A stretch of DNA of 64,000 nt from Punica granatum (lineage: Eukaryota > Streptophyta > Magnoliopsida > Myrtales > Lythraceae), in contig NC_045131.1 of NCBI RefSeq assembly GCF_007655135.1, positions 2,170,001 to 2,234,000 on the forward strand, written 5' to 3'. The notes below the pieces were generated by a model. That model did not search any database and was not told where the DNA came from. It worked only from the letters and a program-made list of their open reading frames with translations. The translations under genes and the position numbers were made by a program. Shown piece after piece: positions 27,601-37,846 of this stretch. The stretch's first letter is position 1, and each line of letters starts with the position of its first letter.

Positions 27601-30600
27601 TGAGAAAAGTGGACCTAAATCTTCTCATGGGCAGGAGTCTGGACATAATTTTTAGGAAGCAGAAATTATGAGCTTTACAATATTAATTATAAATTAGTTC
27701 TGCAGTGATTTTTGAGCAGAACAAAAGATTACTACCAGAAAGTTTATACACATGCAGAAAAGACTTGGCGTAATATCAATGCCTCACAGTATAGAAGAAA
27801 CTTACAAGGGTAAATATTGTATGGCTCCTGCTGCTTAGTAAATTGAAGTTCGTGGAGCCAACATGCCGATGCTCTGTTTCCAATTAGTAAAACCATTTTT
27901 AAGGAATGTAAACAGATCATTCATTTAATTTCAGAAAGAAGGAAAGTAATAAGCGGCTGAAACCATATATTGAATAAGATAACAACTAAAACTGCACTCC
28001 TATGACAACAAGCAGAATCTCTTAATATGTCTATTCCCATAAAATCAATAGAAAATTTTTCAAAAATTTCTCTAAGCAATAAGCATGACATAACTACCAC
28101 TCATCAATATAAGTACAAGTTAAGCTCCAAACTTCCTTTTTGACTTTAGGATAAATGTAAATCCATGCATTTACCTTCTCCAGCAGCTATCAAGGAAAGG
28201 GCATGAGCAGGGGACAATACAACTTCCTCCTTTACTCCTTCCACGAAAGTTCCCTGCAATAGTCATATTGGCAAAGTCAAGCATTTTGTCTCAACTGCAT
28301 AACATTATCAGATTTTCATACCAACAGGAGGAAATCCTGTTCCCACTCTATCTATTATTAAACTACCTTGTTTCTTTGCTAAGGTGACCTCTGTTCAAAG
28401 TATTTCCGCATTCTACTTTTAGTCCTTATGAAGCACAACATACATAACTAAATCTTGCAATTTTAGCAAAGATATATAGTACAAATATGCAGTACCTGAG
28501 CATCTTCTCTGATTCTTAGATTTTGTCCGGCTGGATTTAGTAAATCATTGACAACCTACAATTGAGAACACCTCATAATTGCAGTTCAGAAATGATTTTT
28601 CCTCCCATTCGGAATATGCCGTATCTCTCTGCTGGACAGAATGCCCTTGTTTTTAATAATATTTAGAACCATGCCCCGCAGAGATTCCGTTGTGCCGAAT
28701 TCGGAGGTAATAGAATAACTCAATTGCAGTTACTTGATAGTCACTAAATACAAGATAGGGCTAGAACTGTTGGTATAAGGAGGACAGAAGCAACCAAAAC
28801 AGGAAAACAATTTATCATAAGAATTATCAGGTAATTCCCAGAGAAATCAAAAGAAGCTCACCTCATTATATATCTCCAAGTATGAAACACGAAGAAGAAA
28901 TTCTCTATTTGGAGTCTACAAAACAAAAACAATAGATAATGATTTTTATCAAAGGTATAAGAGGACCAGCATTCCACAGTTAATGACTTCTAGAAAAGGT
29001 ACCTCCTGAATGATACTGAAAGCATCTTTCACAGCCAATGGTATAATACCAGGGGACCTTTGATCACCCTGCAATAAGCCCAGTGCACACATTATATAAC
29101 GGATGGCTCAACTTGTCAATAACATAACACTATAATACATTATCAAAATTATTTTACAGAAAACATGGATTCCAGAGGGTGCCTAGAAAAGAAGAGGACC
29201 AAATATAGAGAAGACAAATGATGTTTCCTATTTATAACACAACTTATCTCTACAGATACTTAAATAAGAAGTCACATAGACTTTACATAAAAAATAAATA
29301 AATAAAAGAGAGCGAGAGAGAGTAAGAGAAGGAATAGTAAGTTTATGATCATATATAAGAGGTTGGAGAGTTGTTATGCCATGAGATACTACAAATCTGA
29401 CCATAACATCATGCAGGAAGCCAATTGAAATATTTAACATGCTCATGAAGTTTGGAAAACATCCAATACTTTCTGCATAACATACAAGGAAGATAGCCAG
29501 AAGTCACTACATTGTTCCCTCACGTGTGCATGGAATACTACTACCTCCACTCTCTGCGATTAATATGTCCCAGTGGCATAGCTTAGAGCATTAAATACAT
29601 GTTTCTAAACTTTTCAGCAGCAATGTTAAGTTGGAACGCCTCACGAATAGAAGCTTTTAGTGACAATGTTATTGTTTACCATTAATGTCGGCACATCATT
29701 TGACGATTCCAGAATTTCTCAACTCAATTAAAGATTATAAAGTGCAAGAAATTTACAGGACAATTAATTTATTCCAGAGCCCACTAGAGATTACTAGCAG
29801 GATTTACTCATTTTGATTATTAAGAATACAAGCATGCAAAGCATAAAATTACTGCTTAACAATATTGAATGGGGCAAAGTTACACTTTACAATGTGTCAT
29901 AAGTAAAAAAAAGAATAAATGATCTCACATGCATAGTGTGAGTCTTTCCACTGCTCGTCACACCATATGCGAATATAGTTCCTGTAAAAGAAAAATTATA
30001 GGACATATATATTATCGGTTTGGCTGCCAGCAAAGACATTCAATCAAACTTGTGAGAATTCACAGCATTGCAAATTGTTTTTATGCCTTAGTAGATTACA
30101 CAATGCTACTCATCAAAACGCGCTTTTCACCTTTCAGAAGGTTCTTACTGCCATTTCTATTGTTAAACTTCGTGGACGCTTGTTTAATTCCCAGTGCTCC
30201 CTTTGCTACTAGATGCACCTCGATTCCTCATGTTCACCATTTCTAAACACGAATTTCACCTGACTGTCGTCTCAATAGATGCTATTCGTACATACCCTCA
30301 TTTCATGAAACTATAAGGAGTGATGAGCATGAATTGTTCAAGAAAAGGGATTTTTACAACATACCATTGATTCCTTCCATAGCACCACTAATAACATGCT
30401 GGGCTGCCACATCATAGACATGCCGAGTTGTGGTTGTTGGGCCAAAAACCCTGTCTAGAGGCGCGAATGAGAAGATAAGCAAACTATCAGGCATTCATCT
30501 ATATAACACCTATAAGAGAATATCTCCCCTTAGGATGATAGACAAACTCAACGTGAAGTCGGTTCGCAGTCGTTAATTTGTTGATAGTACTTTCTAGTGT

Positions 30601-31159
30601 AAATTAATTAATTATTGCATATCCAGGCGATAAGACGATCAAACCAACGGCATTGAAATCATATTTGCAAGCATTAACAATGTCGGAGACAGTGGGAGTA
30701 CTTTTAGAATCTCACCATATGCATAGGCTATGGAAGGATTGTGCTCATTGCGCACAATTGTTTCTCCATCAGCATACCAAGCAATTTCCTCCCCTTGACG
30801 AATTTCCCTCGGGCTATCACACAAAGCCAGGAAGGGTCACATAAGCAATTTCCGATGAAAAAAGCTAAATCAATCAGAAACTAAAGACTGCAAGAAGCCC
30901 GAATGCACCTGAGTGGCCGAAACCGAACAGTCACCGTGACATTCTCCTTTGATCTGTCAGCATCCACGGACAAGCTCTCCGAATAAAAAAACTGAGGCTT
31001 ACTCCGAGCTGAAGAAGACGCCGGCGAGCTCTGACCATCGACAGACGTTTCTACATACTGTTTGGAAGACGAAGTCGTGGAAGAAGAAGGAGAATTGACT
31101 GCTCCCGAACCACCAAGACCTGATCTCTTGGACTTGGACGACCTCTGTTTGGAAGCCAT
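21699..31159 (-). CDS. Kinesin-like protein, KIN-7 subfamily, 23 coding exons, 1027 aa
   Basis: Exons (minus strand): 30909-31159, 30716-30813, 30365-30454, 29929-29981, 29003-29068, 28862-28915, 28496-28555, 28175-28253, 27806-27873, 27367-27429, 26977-27081, 26183-26287, 25984-26091, 25772-25918, 25135-25317, 24864-25022, 24170-24400, 23787-23927, 23245-23367, 23100-23150, 22796-22843, 22466-22669, 21699-22295; all GT-AG, 3084 bases in one frame. A Ser-rich basic N-terminus (1-70) resembles the organelle-targeting leaders predicted for KIN-7C/D. The N-terminal motor (about 75-400) has P-loop GVTSSGKT (153-160), switch I SSRSH (264-268) and switch II DLAGSE (298-303). It should be a plus-end microtubule motor. 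Long coiled coils follow, ending [11 protein letters not shown] and then a stop, so the C-terminal RING finger of KIN-7C/D relatives is absent. Gene order suggests a KIN-7L orthologue. A 5' UTR intron (about 31217-31508) is possible. Confidence 0.93.
22020..22075 (-). repeat. Coding hexamer repeat (Ser-His)n within the kinesin
   Basis: Seven near-perfect GGGAGT-type hexamers on the plus strand (22027-22068) encode a run of alternating Ser and His (about residues 904-918) in the last exon of the kinesin. The unit is six bases, so length changes keep the frame. It lies in a low-complexity linker between coiled-coil segments. Confidence 0.9.
24771..24816. repeat. Short tandem repeat in a kinesin intron
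   Basis: TTCTTTGGAAATAACCACTAG occurs in tandem with a period of about 22 bases, in the intron between the exons at 24864-25022 and 24170-24400. No function is evident. Confidence 0.7.
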
Positions 31160-31918
31160 TGTCCCTTCCAATCAGTCCCCAAAGCGAACAGAACGTACAG
31201 CGCCCCGGAGAACCTGTTAAGAACCTCTGTTACAGTATGCACAAACCGAACCGAATCGAATATTCACAAGTCAATTCCAATTCCACTGCTGCAAGTACAG
31301 CTCAGACCACTGCTGCCTTATCCAATTCCAATCGGTTCCTCCAGCAAATTCGGAGGAACAAAAATGATACAGCCGTGAGACAGAAGGAAGAATCAATGCC
31401 GAGGAGAGGAGTCGACGACAAGCAAAGCGAATTCACAATCTCCAGCAAAATCCGCTACCATTTACGGACAAATGGAGCTGAGAAAATGGACAGGGGAGGG
31501 GAGACTGGTACCTGGAGTCAAAATCAGAGGAGCATTGCGCTGCGGTCTACTCGAAGAAGAAGGAGGAGAAGCAGGAGTGGGGCTTTAAGGGGAGGAAGAG
31601 GAAGCGGAGATCTCTCCGGAGCTTGCGGACGACAGATCTAAGTCTAGTAGGAGAAGAAGAACATCATCATCATTATAATCATCATCATCACATCGCCATT
31701 GATTAGAATAGGGAGATAATTGGCAAGTCAGTGAAAAGCAAGGGGAGCTCGTTCTCCCTGTCTGTCTGTCTGTCTCTATAGCTTTCTCTCTCTAGCTCTT
31801 TAGCTGTAGCTCGAGGGGTTTACTCTTCTTCTCCATATAATTTGTTTGCCTTGGAAGCGATGCCCTCCATCAAAGGCAAAGGCAAATGGCACTTTCAGTC
31901 CTTTCCCCACTTTTCAGA

Positions 31919-31952
<34 letters not shown>

Positions 31953-32428
31953 GAAAGAGAAAGAGAAAGGACTTTTTTTTTTTGGTGATTAACAGAAAAG
32001 AAAAAACAGTGGAATTATGTGAAGAAAAAGTTTATACGTACCGCCGGAGAGGGAGAGAGAGAGAGAAAGATGATTTGCAGAGGTGAGCGTGAGCTGAGTT
32101 AAGCTTCAAGCGGTGGGTTGGGCGGGGCTTGAGGCTGACCGAGTGGGGCTTATAAAAAAAAAGTAAATAAATTTGGGGGTTGTATTTAATTTTTGTGAAA
32201 TAAAGGGGGGGTAGGGGGCAAGCGAGTACAGATCCCGCAGTCACGGGGGTCGCGTGACTCTGTGAGAGTCAGCTAGCTGGTCCGGACACTTTTGCATGTG
32301 GTCCCTACACCGAAGTTCTGATCGCAGTCTTTACTCTTTGTAATTGCCCAAAGGCCCCTTCGACTCACTTTAATTCTCTAAAGTTGCCCATATTCTACGT
32401 TGTTTGAAAATTATAAGCCATTAGATAA
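31160..32428. other. Kinesin upstream region and intergenic DNA
   Basis: 31160-31700 is GC-richer and probably holds the kinesin 5' UTR, promoter and perhaps a leader intron. CT-rich tracts (minus strand) occur near 31550-31600, with a long GA/CT microsatellite at 31922-31949, a common core-promoter composition in plants. The open frame at 31159-31641 on the plus strand lies antisense to this leader and shows no domain. Confidence 0.45.
31922..31949. repeat. (GA)n microsatellite upstream of the kinesin gene
   Basis: A pure 28-base GA tract, CT on the kinesin sense strand, about 760 bases upstream of the kinesin ATG. GA repeats in plant promoters can bind BBR/BPC proteins, but nothing beyond the tract itself supports that role here. 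Confidence 0.9.
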
Positions 32429-33207
32429 AGGGTTAATGAGCCAAAAAAGAACAAACTTTGATCCATTTTTAATTTTGGCACAAACTTTGTTTTTTGGCCA
32501 AAAAAAAGTACGAACTTTGATTTTCTTGTCACGTTAGACATTTGTGCCATTTTTCATCCATTTTGCTGACTTGACGGAAAACAGTGTCTACGCGGTCAAT
32601 AATGTCATGCCACTTCAGCACAAATTTAAAAAAATTAAAGGAAGAAAAAGTGAGAAAGACGTTAATCAGAGAAATGGTGAGCCACCGCCCCCCGCTTGGA
32701 GTATCTGGTGATCCTAGAGAGCGCCGACAAACCTAATTAGGGGAGTGGTGGACGAGTGAATCAGTAAAATCCTCAAATTGGGGTTCTCCCTATTTTGGCG
32801 AGTGTAGGTCTCGATCTCAACCACCACCCTTGGGGATTCTCTTGATTTTGGCGGGTAGGACTCTAATCTCGGTCACCACCCCCTGACTGGGGTTGCCGAT
32901 GCCCTCCGAGGTCATCAACGACCCTAATCAAGATTAAGGTGGCTACCTGCGACCCTCACTCTTTTTCCAATCAAAGCATTTCTTCCTTTTTTATTTTTAT
33001 TTAAATTTTTTATTAATTTTGCTAATATGACATGGTACCGTTTGCCACGTAGTCACTATTTTTCATCACGTCAGCAAAATTGATGGAAAATGACATATAT
33101 GCCTATCTTGAAAAGAAAATCAAAGTTCGTATTTTTTTGTCAAAAATAAAGTTTGTGCCAATATTGAAAAAAGGATCAAAGTTCATGATTTTTTAGGTCA
33201 TTAATCT
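32429..33207. mobile_element. Non-autonomous TIR transposon (779 bp) with 8-bp target duplication
   Basis: Direct repeats TTAGATAA at 32421-32428 and 33208-33215 flank the element. The ends AGGGTTAATGAGCC (left) and AGATTAATGACC (right, reverse complement) begin long imperfect inverted arms, about 32429-32660 and 32965-33207, sharing TCAAAGTTCGTA-, GTTTGTGCCA- and GCCACTTCAG/GCCACGTAG-like boxes. The internal part (about 32670-32960) is GC-richer and non-coding. An 8-bp duplication fits hAT; long TIRs fit Mutator-like elements, so the superfamily is open. Confidence 0.75.
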
Positions 33208-33415
33208 TTAGATAAGGGATGATTAACAAATTTTATAAATCAATTTCCAATAACTATTCACTAGTTCGAATCAAAAAATAAAGATATATATAACTTCCTT
33301 TACTTTCATGATGTCCGTCAATTTTTTCTTCTCATTCTCCCTCGTTGCTCTTCACGGGTGAGTGTTTTTGATAAATTTACATCATAAGTAGAAGTAATAG
33401 TTAAAAGATTAATGG

Positions 33416-33733
33416 TTGGTTTGGGAGTGTTGTGGCTGATATAAAAGAACTATAATTTGATTATTAAAAATGAATTCTGATTTTAGAATAAGTTAAAAGT
33501 ATTTGAAATATAAGAATTACTTTTGAAACATAAATTAATTCTTCAAATAGAGAATAAATAAAGACAATTTTTATAAGTATTTACTAATATGCTAAAGCAA
33601 CTCACGTTTCGAATGAAAAAATTAACAAATCATACTCCTTAATTAATTAATTCACCAAACACTAATTTTATTTAAAACTCGATATTTTTTTTAAAAAAGT
33701 ACTTATTCAACTGGCACGACACTCCTAAACTAA
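33416..33733. mobile_element. MITE with imperfect TIRs (318 bp)
   Basis: The left end TTGGTTTGGGAGTGTTGTG and the right end (reverse complement) TTAGTTTAGGAGTGTCGTG are inverted repeats, followed by TATAAAAGAACT- and AATAAGTACT-like continuations. The interior is AT-rich and non-coding. It lies about 200 bp from the TIR element ending at 33207. Target duplication not clear. Confidence 0.55.
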
Positions 33734-36300
33734 ATAGAACAATGAGTGGCCATACCATAGGTAGTGCGAGTGAGAGGAGTGCACCAGTCCCGGCTTGGCA
33801 CGATTCGTCCAGACAAATAATTTTCTTCATTCCTTTCATATCTTTCTATTACATATATATATATATATATATACATACACCTGTCGTGATATATAATATA
33901 CGAAATAGCAATAAGAATAGCTCATTTCTTATTTGTCCTTTTGGTAAGTATCGAGAAAACAAACCCATATCGGTCTAATGTCAATTGTCCGGTACGTAAT
34001 TGCTTAATCCGAGACAATCAACATCAATTAAACGATACTTTCGCATACTTGGGCAATAAAATATATATGTTGGGGAAGTTTCTCCCTGAAGGACTATGCA
34101 TATACGCTAACCGCATATCATAATTTATCGTACTTTTATAGTGATTAATTGTTAATTGCTACTTTAATAAATACGTGCGACAAGAAAAAAGGACAGTAGT
34201 AGCTATTCAACTTCAAGGACCGACAAAATTCGGAAATTTATTATACTAAATTTGAAGAAGAATTTACCACTGCTTATATATTATTTTTCTATCGCATGAA
34301 GGGTAATAATTACTATTAAGATGAGTCATTGATTTAAAAAGTAATAACTAATAAATATAATTTCAATTTCAACTACATAATTATTTATTTATTTATCATG
34401 GATTTGTGAGTTTCAACCGACTATTCTCCATTCACCTTATTAATCTCCATGCCCACAGACGGGCAGTTAAGTCTGCCACCAATGCCGTGTGCACTATATT
34501 TAATGACAGGAGGATCGTCAAAGTCCTTAATATATGTTAGGCATATGTTATGTTATATATAAAAAGGATCTGTTATACATAGAAAAGGATTTTTAATTAA
34601 TGTTGAAAAGGTGTCTTTTTTTTTCTCCTAATAAAGTTATTCGGAAATTAATTAATTAATTAATGAAGGTATCTTGGCGACGGTGGTCCGGGGACGAGTT
34701 TGAGTAATTGTTTAAGTCCAGCTATAGCTAGTTGACCCAATCAAAGAATCTTAGGTGCCTGTACAGGTGACTTTATGAATAATTAATTAAAATTTTATTT
34801 ATAAAGACAATAAATAATGCCTTAGTTTATAGCTTTATATATAGTCATACTCATATTGTTGTTGTTTCAGTGAAGCACGTGCAGCTGGTTACAGGATGAC
34901 ATATACCTATGATTTTTTTCGATGTGCACAACATGATATTCGATGGTCTAATAAATCTCGACTAATTCAAATTCGAGTCGAATCGACTCATTACAAATAA
35001 ACATATCTTAATCGTGATTTTTTTACATTCATAAAACTTGAACTGAAGGCATTTCATCATAACCGTTTTCTGGGATAAATAAAGATAATCAAATTAAATT
35101 ACTGCCTTACTCAGCATCCGTGAGTACCTTTGCATTTGTTAACATAAACTCAATTCAGTAACCAAGGCCAAAATAGTATCATTGTGTATAATTGATCAGG
35201 TGCTTTTTGCATGTTAATTATTTGATATGTTTTTTTTTTGTGTGTGTATATGTGCAGATGATATCTGAAAAATATTTATATATACATATAACTGGAATAG
35301 AATATAATTTATTTATTTTTACATTGCCTAATAATATTTTTACATGGAAAATTCTTACGTGATTTGCTGGTCCATTACGATCTTACTTACCTAGGACCTA
35401 ATTACGGGCGTGGCAATGACAATGATGGCTCTATCTGGTCACTGACGGGGATACATTGCCATTACTCGAAACTGATTTCTTGTCTGCACATTAATAACAA
35501 TGGGTCGGTAAGCAGTAAATGTCCAATAAAATGACTACATTTTCCAAACGGGAGAAAAGAAAAATCAGTTAAATCCGACATATAACAAAAAAAAAAAATC
35601 CTTTCTGAGAAAATGAGTTCCATCTAATGTCTCGATCTTATCCAAAATCAAGAGATTTTTTTGTTCAATAATCACGGAACTTAATGTGCTTATCTACTTC
35701 ACATCCCAAGACAAGGTAATAAGCCCTTGAATCTCGTAAAAGAAAATGAGATTTTTCTTTTGTTTTCATACGATAACAACAGTACCACACCAACCGAAGC
35801 AATCGATCACATTGACAAATAACAGAGTTGTCTTTTCTCCCTTTTTTTGGAATCCAAATTAATTCTAATCATATGAAATGAATTTGATGGTCAACATACA
35901 GGATTAGGAGTCGTGCCTTGGTCATATATATGATTGCAAGTAAACAAAGGAAAGGGCGCCGGAGGATGAAAAGAATAGGGAATGGGCCATTGCTTTTGCA
36001 AATGTAAAGAGAGAAAAGACGTGCTTTCTCGGTGAAGCTAAAAAAGGAGATTGGAATAGAAATATTCGCTTCTTCCTTTCGATAACATTATCCCCACTTT
36101 TACTCATTCAACGAGTAGCAATATTATCCTATAAAAAAAGGTAAAAGAGGTTGTTGTTCGAGCACATATGACATCACAAAGAGAATTACACTTACGCTAC
36201 ACCACTCATCGTACTTTGAGTAATTCATTTCGTATGATATGATGATATATCCCCCCCCCCCCCCCCGGGTTATAAGATCTCTTTGATTGTTTGCTGATCA
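33734..36300. other. AT-rich intergenic region
   Basis: No gene is seen. It holds an AT microsatellite at about 33850-33873, the second copy of the dispersed repeat (34935-35060), and a C16 run at 36251-36266 directly upstream of the copia insertion. Open frames are short and without motifs. Confidence 0.45.
34935..35060. repeat. Dispersed repeat copy 2
   Basis: Related to 20997-21130: GATATTCGATGG, ACTAATTCAAATT, CGAGTCGAATCGACTCAT, then GTGATTTTTTTACATTCATAAAACT in the same order and spacing. Non-coding; family unknown. Confidence 0.55.
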
Positions 36301-36305
36301 CTTAG
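36301..36305. repeat. 5-bp target-site duplication (left)
   Basis: CTTAG immediately precedes the 5' LTR and recurs directly after the 3' LTR at 41322-41326. This is the expected length for copia integration and proves that the element boundaries are as given. Confidence 0.92.
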
Positions 36306-36495
36306 TATTGCAGAATATATCTTGCCAAGATTAGCGGAGATTTATTATCCTTGTATATTAACTAGCCTTATTAGTTACATACAAATTAGGCAATAGATAA
36401 TTAGAATTTCTTTCCTCTTTTGATGTAATCAACAGTATATGTACACGTTTGAGTATCAATGAAAATACTCAAGCTTTTCAGCTCAACAATTAACA
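36306..36495 (+). repeat. 5' LTR of the copia element
   Basis: 190 bp, starting TATTGCAGAAT and ending CAATTAACA. One substitution separates it from the 3' LTR. It contains an AT-rich TGTATATTAA stretch (from about 36352) that may serve as a TATA region. Confidence 0.95.
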
Positions 36496-36507
36496 TGGTA
36501 TCAGAGC
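36496..36507 (+). other. Primer binding site (initiator tRNA-Met type)
   Basis: TGGTATCAGAGC follows the 5' LTR with no gap. This is the sequence complementary to the 3' end of plant initiator tRNA-Met used by most copia elements to prime reverse transcription. Confidence 0.93.
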
Positions 36508-36589
36508 GATATCAGGTTCGAGAGATTTCTGGGAGAGTGTTACCTTCTCGAGTTTAGTGTTTGCTGGTTGATCGTGAGTGAAGGCGGAT

Positions 36590-37846
36590 ATGGAGAAGGA
36601 GGTTGAAACCTCAGGAAAGGGTGCAAGGAACGTGGAAGTAGATTGGCTTTATGCTCTCACTGTTAATCCATCAGACTACACTGGAGTTAGTCTGATTAAT
36701 TGCAAATTGAATGGATCGAATTACCTGACGTGGTCGAGGGCCATGTTGACTGCACTAACTGCTAAGAACAAGGTCGGGATGATTGATGGAACGGTAGAAA
36801 GGCCACCGGAAGGAGACCCAAATCAACCAAAATGGGAAATCTGCAACGCCTTAGTGATATCCTGGATCTTTAATACGCTGGACTCGGAGCTCCAATCCAG
36901 CGTGGCCTGTGCGACGGTGGCTCGGGACCTGTGGGAAGATCTCAGAGAAAGATATTCGCAAGGGAATGAGACAAGGATTTATCAATTAAAGGCAGAAATT
37001 GGAAAATTGAAGCAGGACGGCATGACGATTCCGAAATATTACTCTCGGCTAAAGGGGCTTTGGGATGAATTAGATAATTACCTCCAAATTCCGGCGTGCA
37101 CCTGTTCGGCGGCCAAAACGTATGCGGCTCAGAGAGAACGAGAGAAAATTCATCAATTCTTGATGGGATTAGGGTCGGAATATGCCGTGGTGAGGTCGAA
37201 TATCCTCAGCCACGAACCGGCCCACTCTCTGAACAAGGTACATGCCCTAATTTTGCATGAAGAAAGACAAAAAATGGTGGCTTTGTCTCATGAGAATTCT
37301 GCACCGGATGCCGCGGTATTTCTGAGTAAACTTACCGGGAACAAGGCGGAGATGCAAGGCGGTGGCGGCAGCTCTAACTACGGAGGACAGATAGGAGGTA
37401 GAGGAGGAACGAGCAAGACTTGCTATCACTGTGGTCGTCCCGGGCATCTCAAGAACTCCTGTTGGTTGCTCCATGGCTTCCCGGGTACCTGGGATTCGAA
37501 GAAGGAAAAGGGAAAATTAGGGTTTGCAGGGAAGAGGATTGGGGAGACGATGGCAGGGCAACAGCGGACGGGCTTGGGCTCAGGCCAATTCGGTGGGCTA
37601 AAAGCCCATCAGGCGCATATTGGGTCCTTTAACCCGGGGTCGGGCCAATTCGGTGAGATGGGCCAATTTGGTGGGCTACAAGCCCATCAGGCGCAGATTG
37701 GGCAATCCAGTTTAGGCCCAAATGAAATGGGCAGGCTTCAGGCCCATCATGCGCCTTCTGGGCAGCCGAAAAGCGGGCTGAACAGATTATCCCAACTTTC
37801 AGACACAGCCTTTCAAAGGCTTCTCAATTTTTTTGGGTCCAGATGA
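36590..37846 (+). CDS. gag: Copia gag (capsid/nucleocapsid) open frame
   Basis: The first ATG after the leader (MEKEVETSGK) opens a frame of 418 codons. The N-terminal part matches the copia gag (UBN2/Retrotran_gag) pattern: LNGSNYLTWSRAM, a WEICNALVISWI segment and LWEDLRERYSQGN. Near residue 278 is a CCHC zinc knuckle, CYHCGRPGHLKNSC, which binds RNA in the virus-like particle. The C-terminal ~110 residues are Gly/Gln/His-rich with repeated QFGGL-AHQA units. The frame ends at TGA (37844-37846) just after a T7 run, where the protease frame begins in the +1 phase. In intact relatives gag and pol are one polyprotein, so this stop most likely reflects a one-base change in the homopolymer rather than natural termination. 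Confidence 0.85.
   Translation: MEKEVETSGKGARNVEVDWLYALTVNPSDYTGVSLINCKLNGSNYLTWSRAMLTALTAKNKVGMIDGTVERPPEGDPNQPKWEICNALVISWIFNTLDSELQSSVACATVARDLWEDLRERYSQGNETRIYQLKAEIGKLKQDGMTIPKYYSRLKGLWDELDNYLQIPACTCSAAKTYAAQREREKIHQFLMGLGSEYAVVRSNILSHEPAHSLNKVHALILHEERQKMVALSHENSAPDAAVFLSKLTGNKAEMQGGGGSSNYGGQIGGRGGTSKTCYHCGRPGHLKNSCWLLHGFPGTWDSKKEKGKLGFAGKRIGETMAGQQRTGLGSGQFGGLKAHQAHIGSFNPGSGQFGEMGQFGGLQAHQAQIGQSSLGPNEMGRLQAHHAPSGQPKSGLNRLSQLSDTAFQRLLNFFGSR

Noticed and set aside
31159..31641. 160-codon plus-strand frame upstream of the kinesin
   Set aside because: It lies over the probable kinesin leader on the other strand, is Arg/Ser-rich at its end because of GA repeats, and shows no motif.
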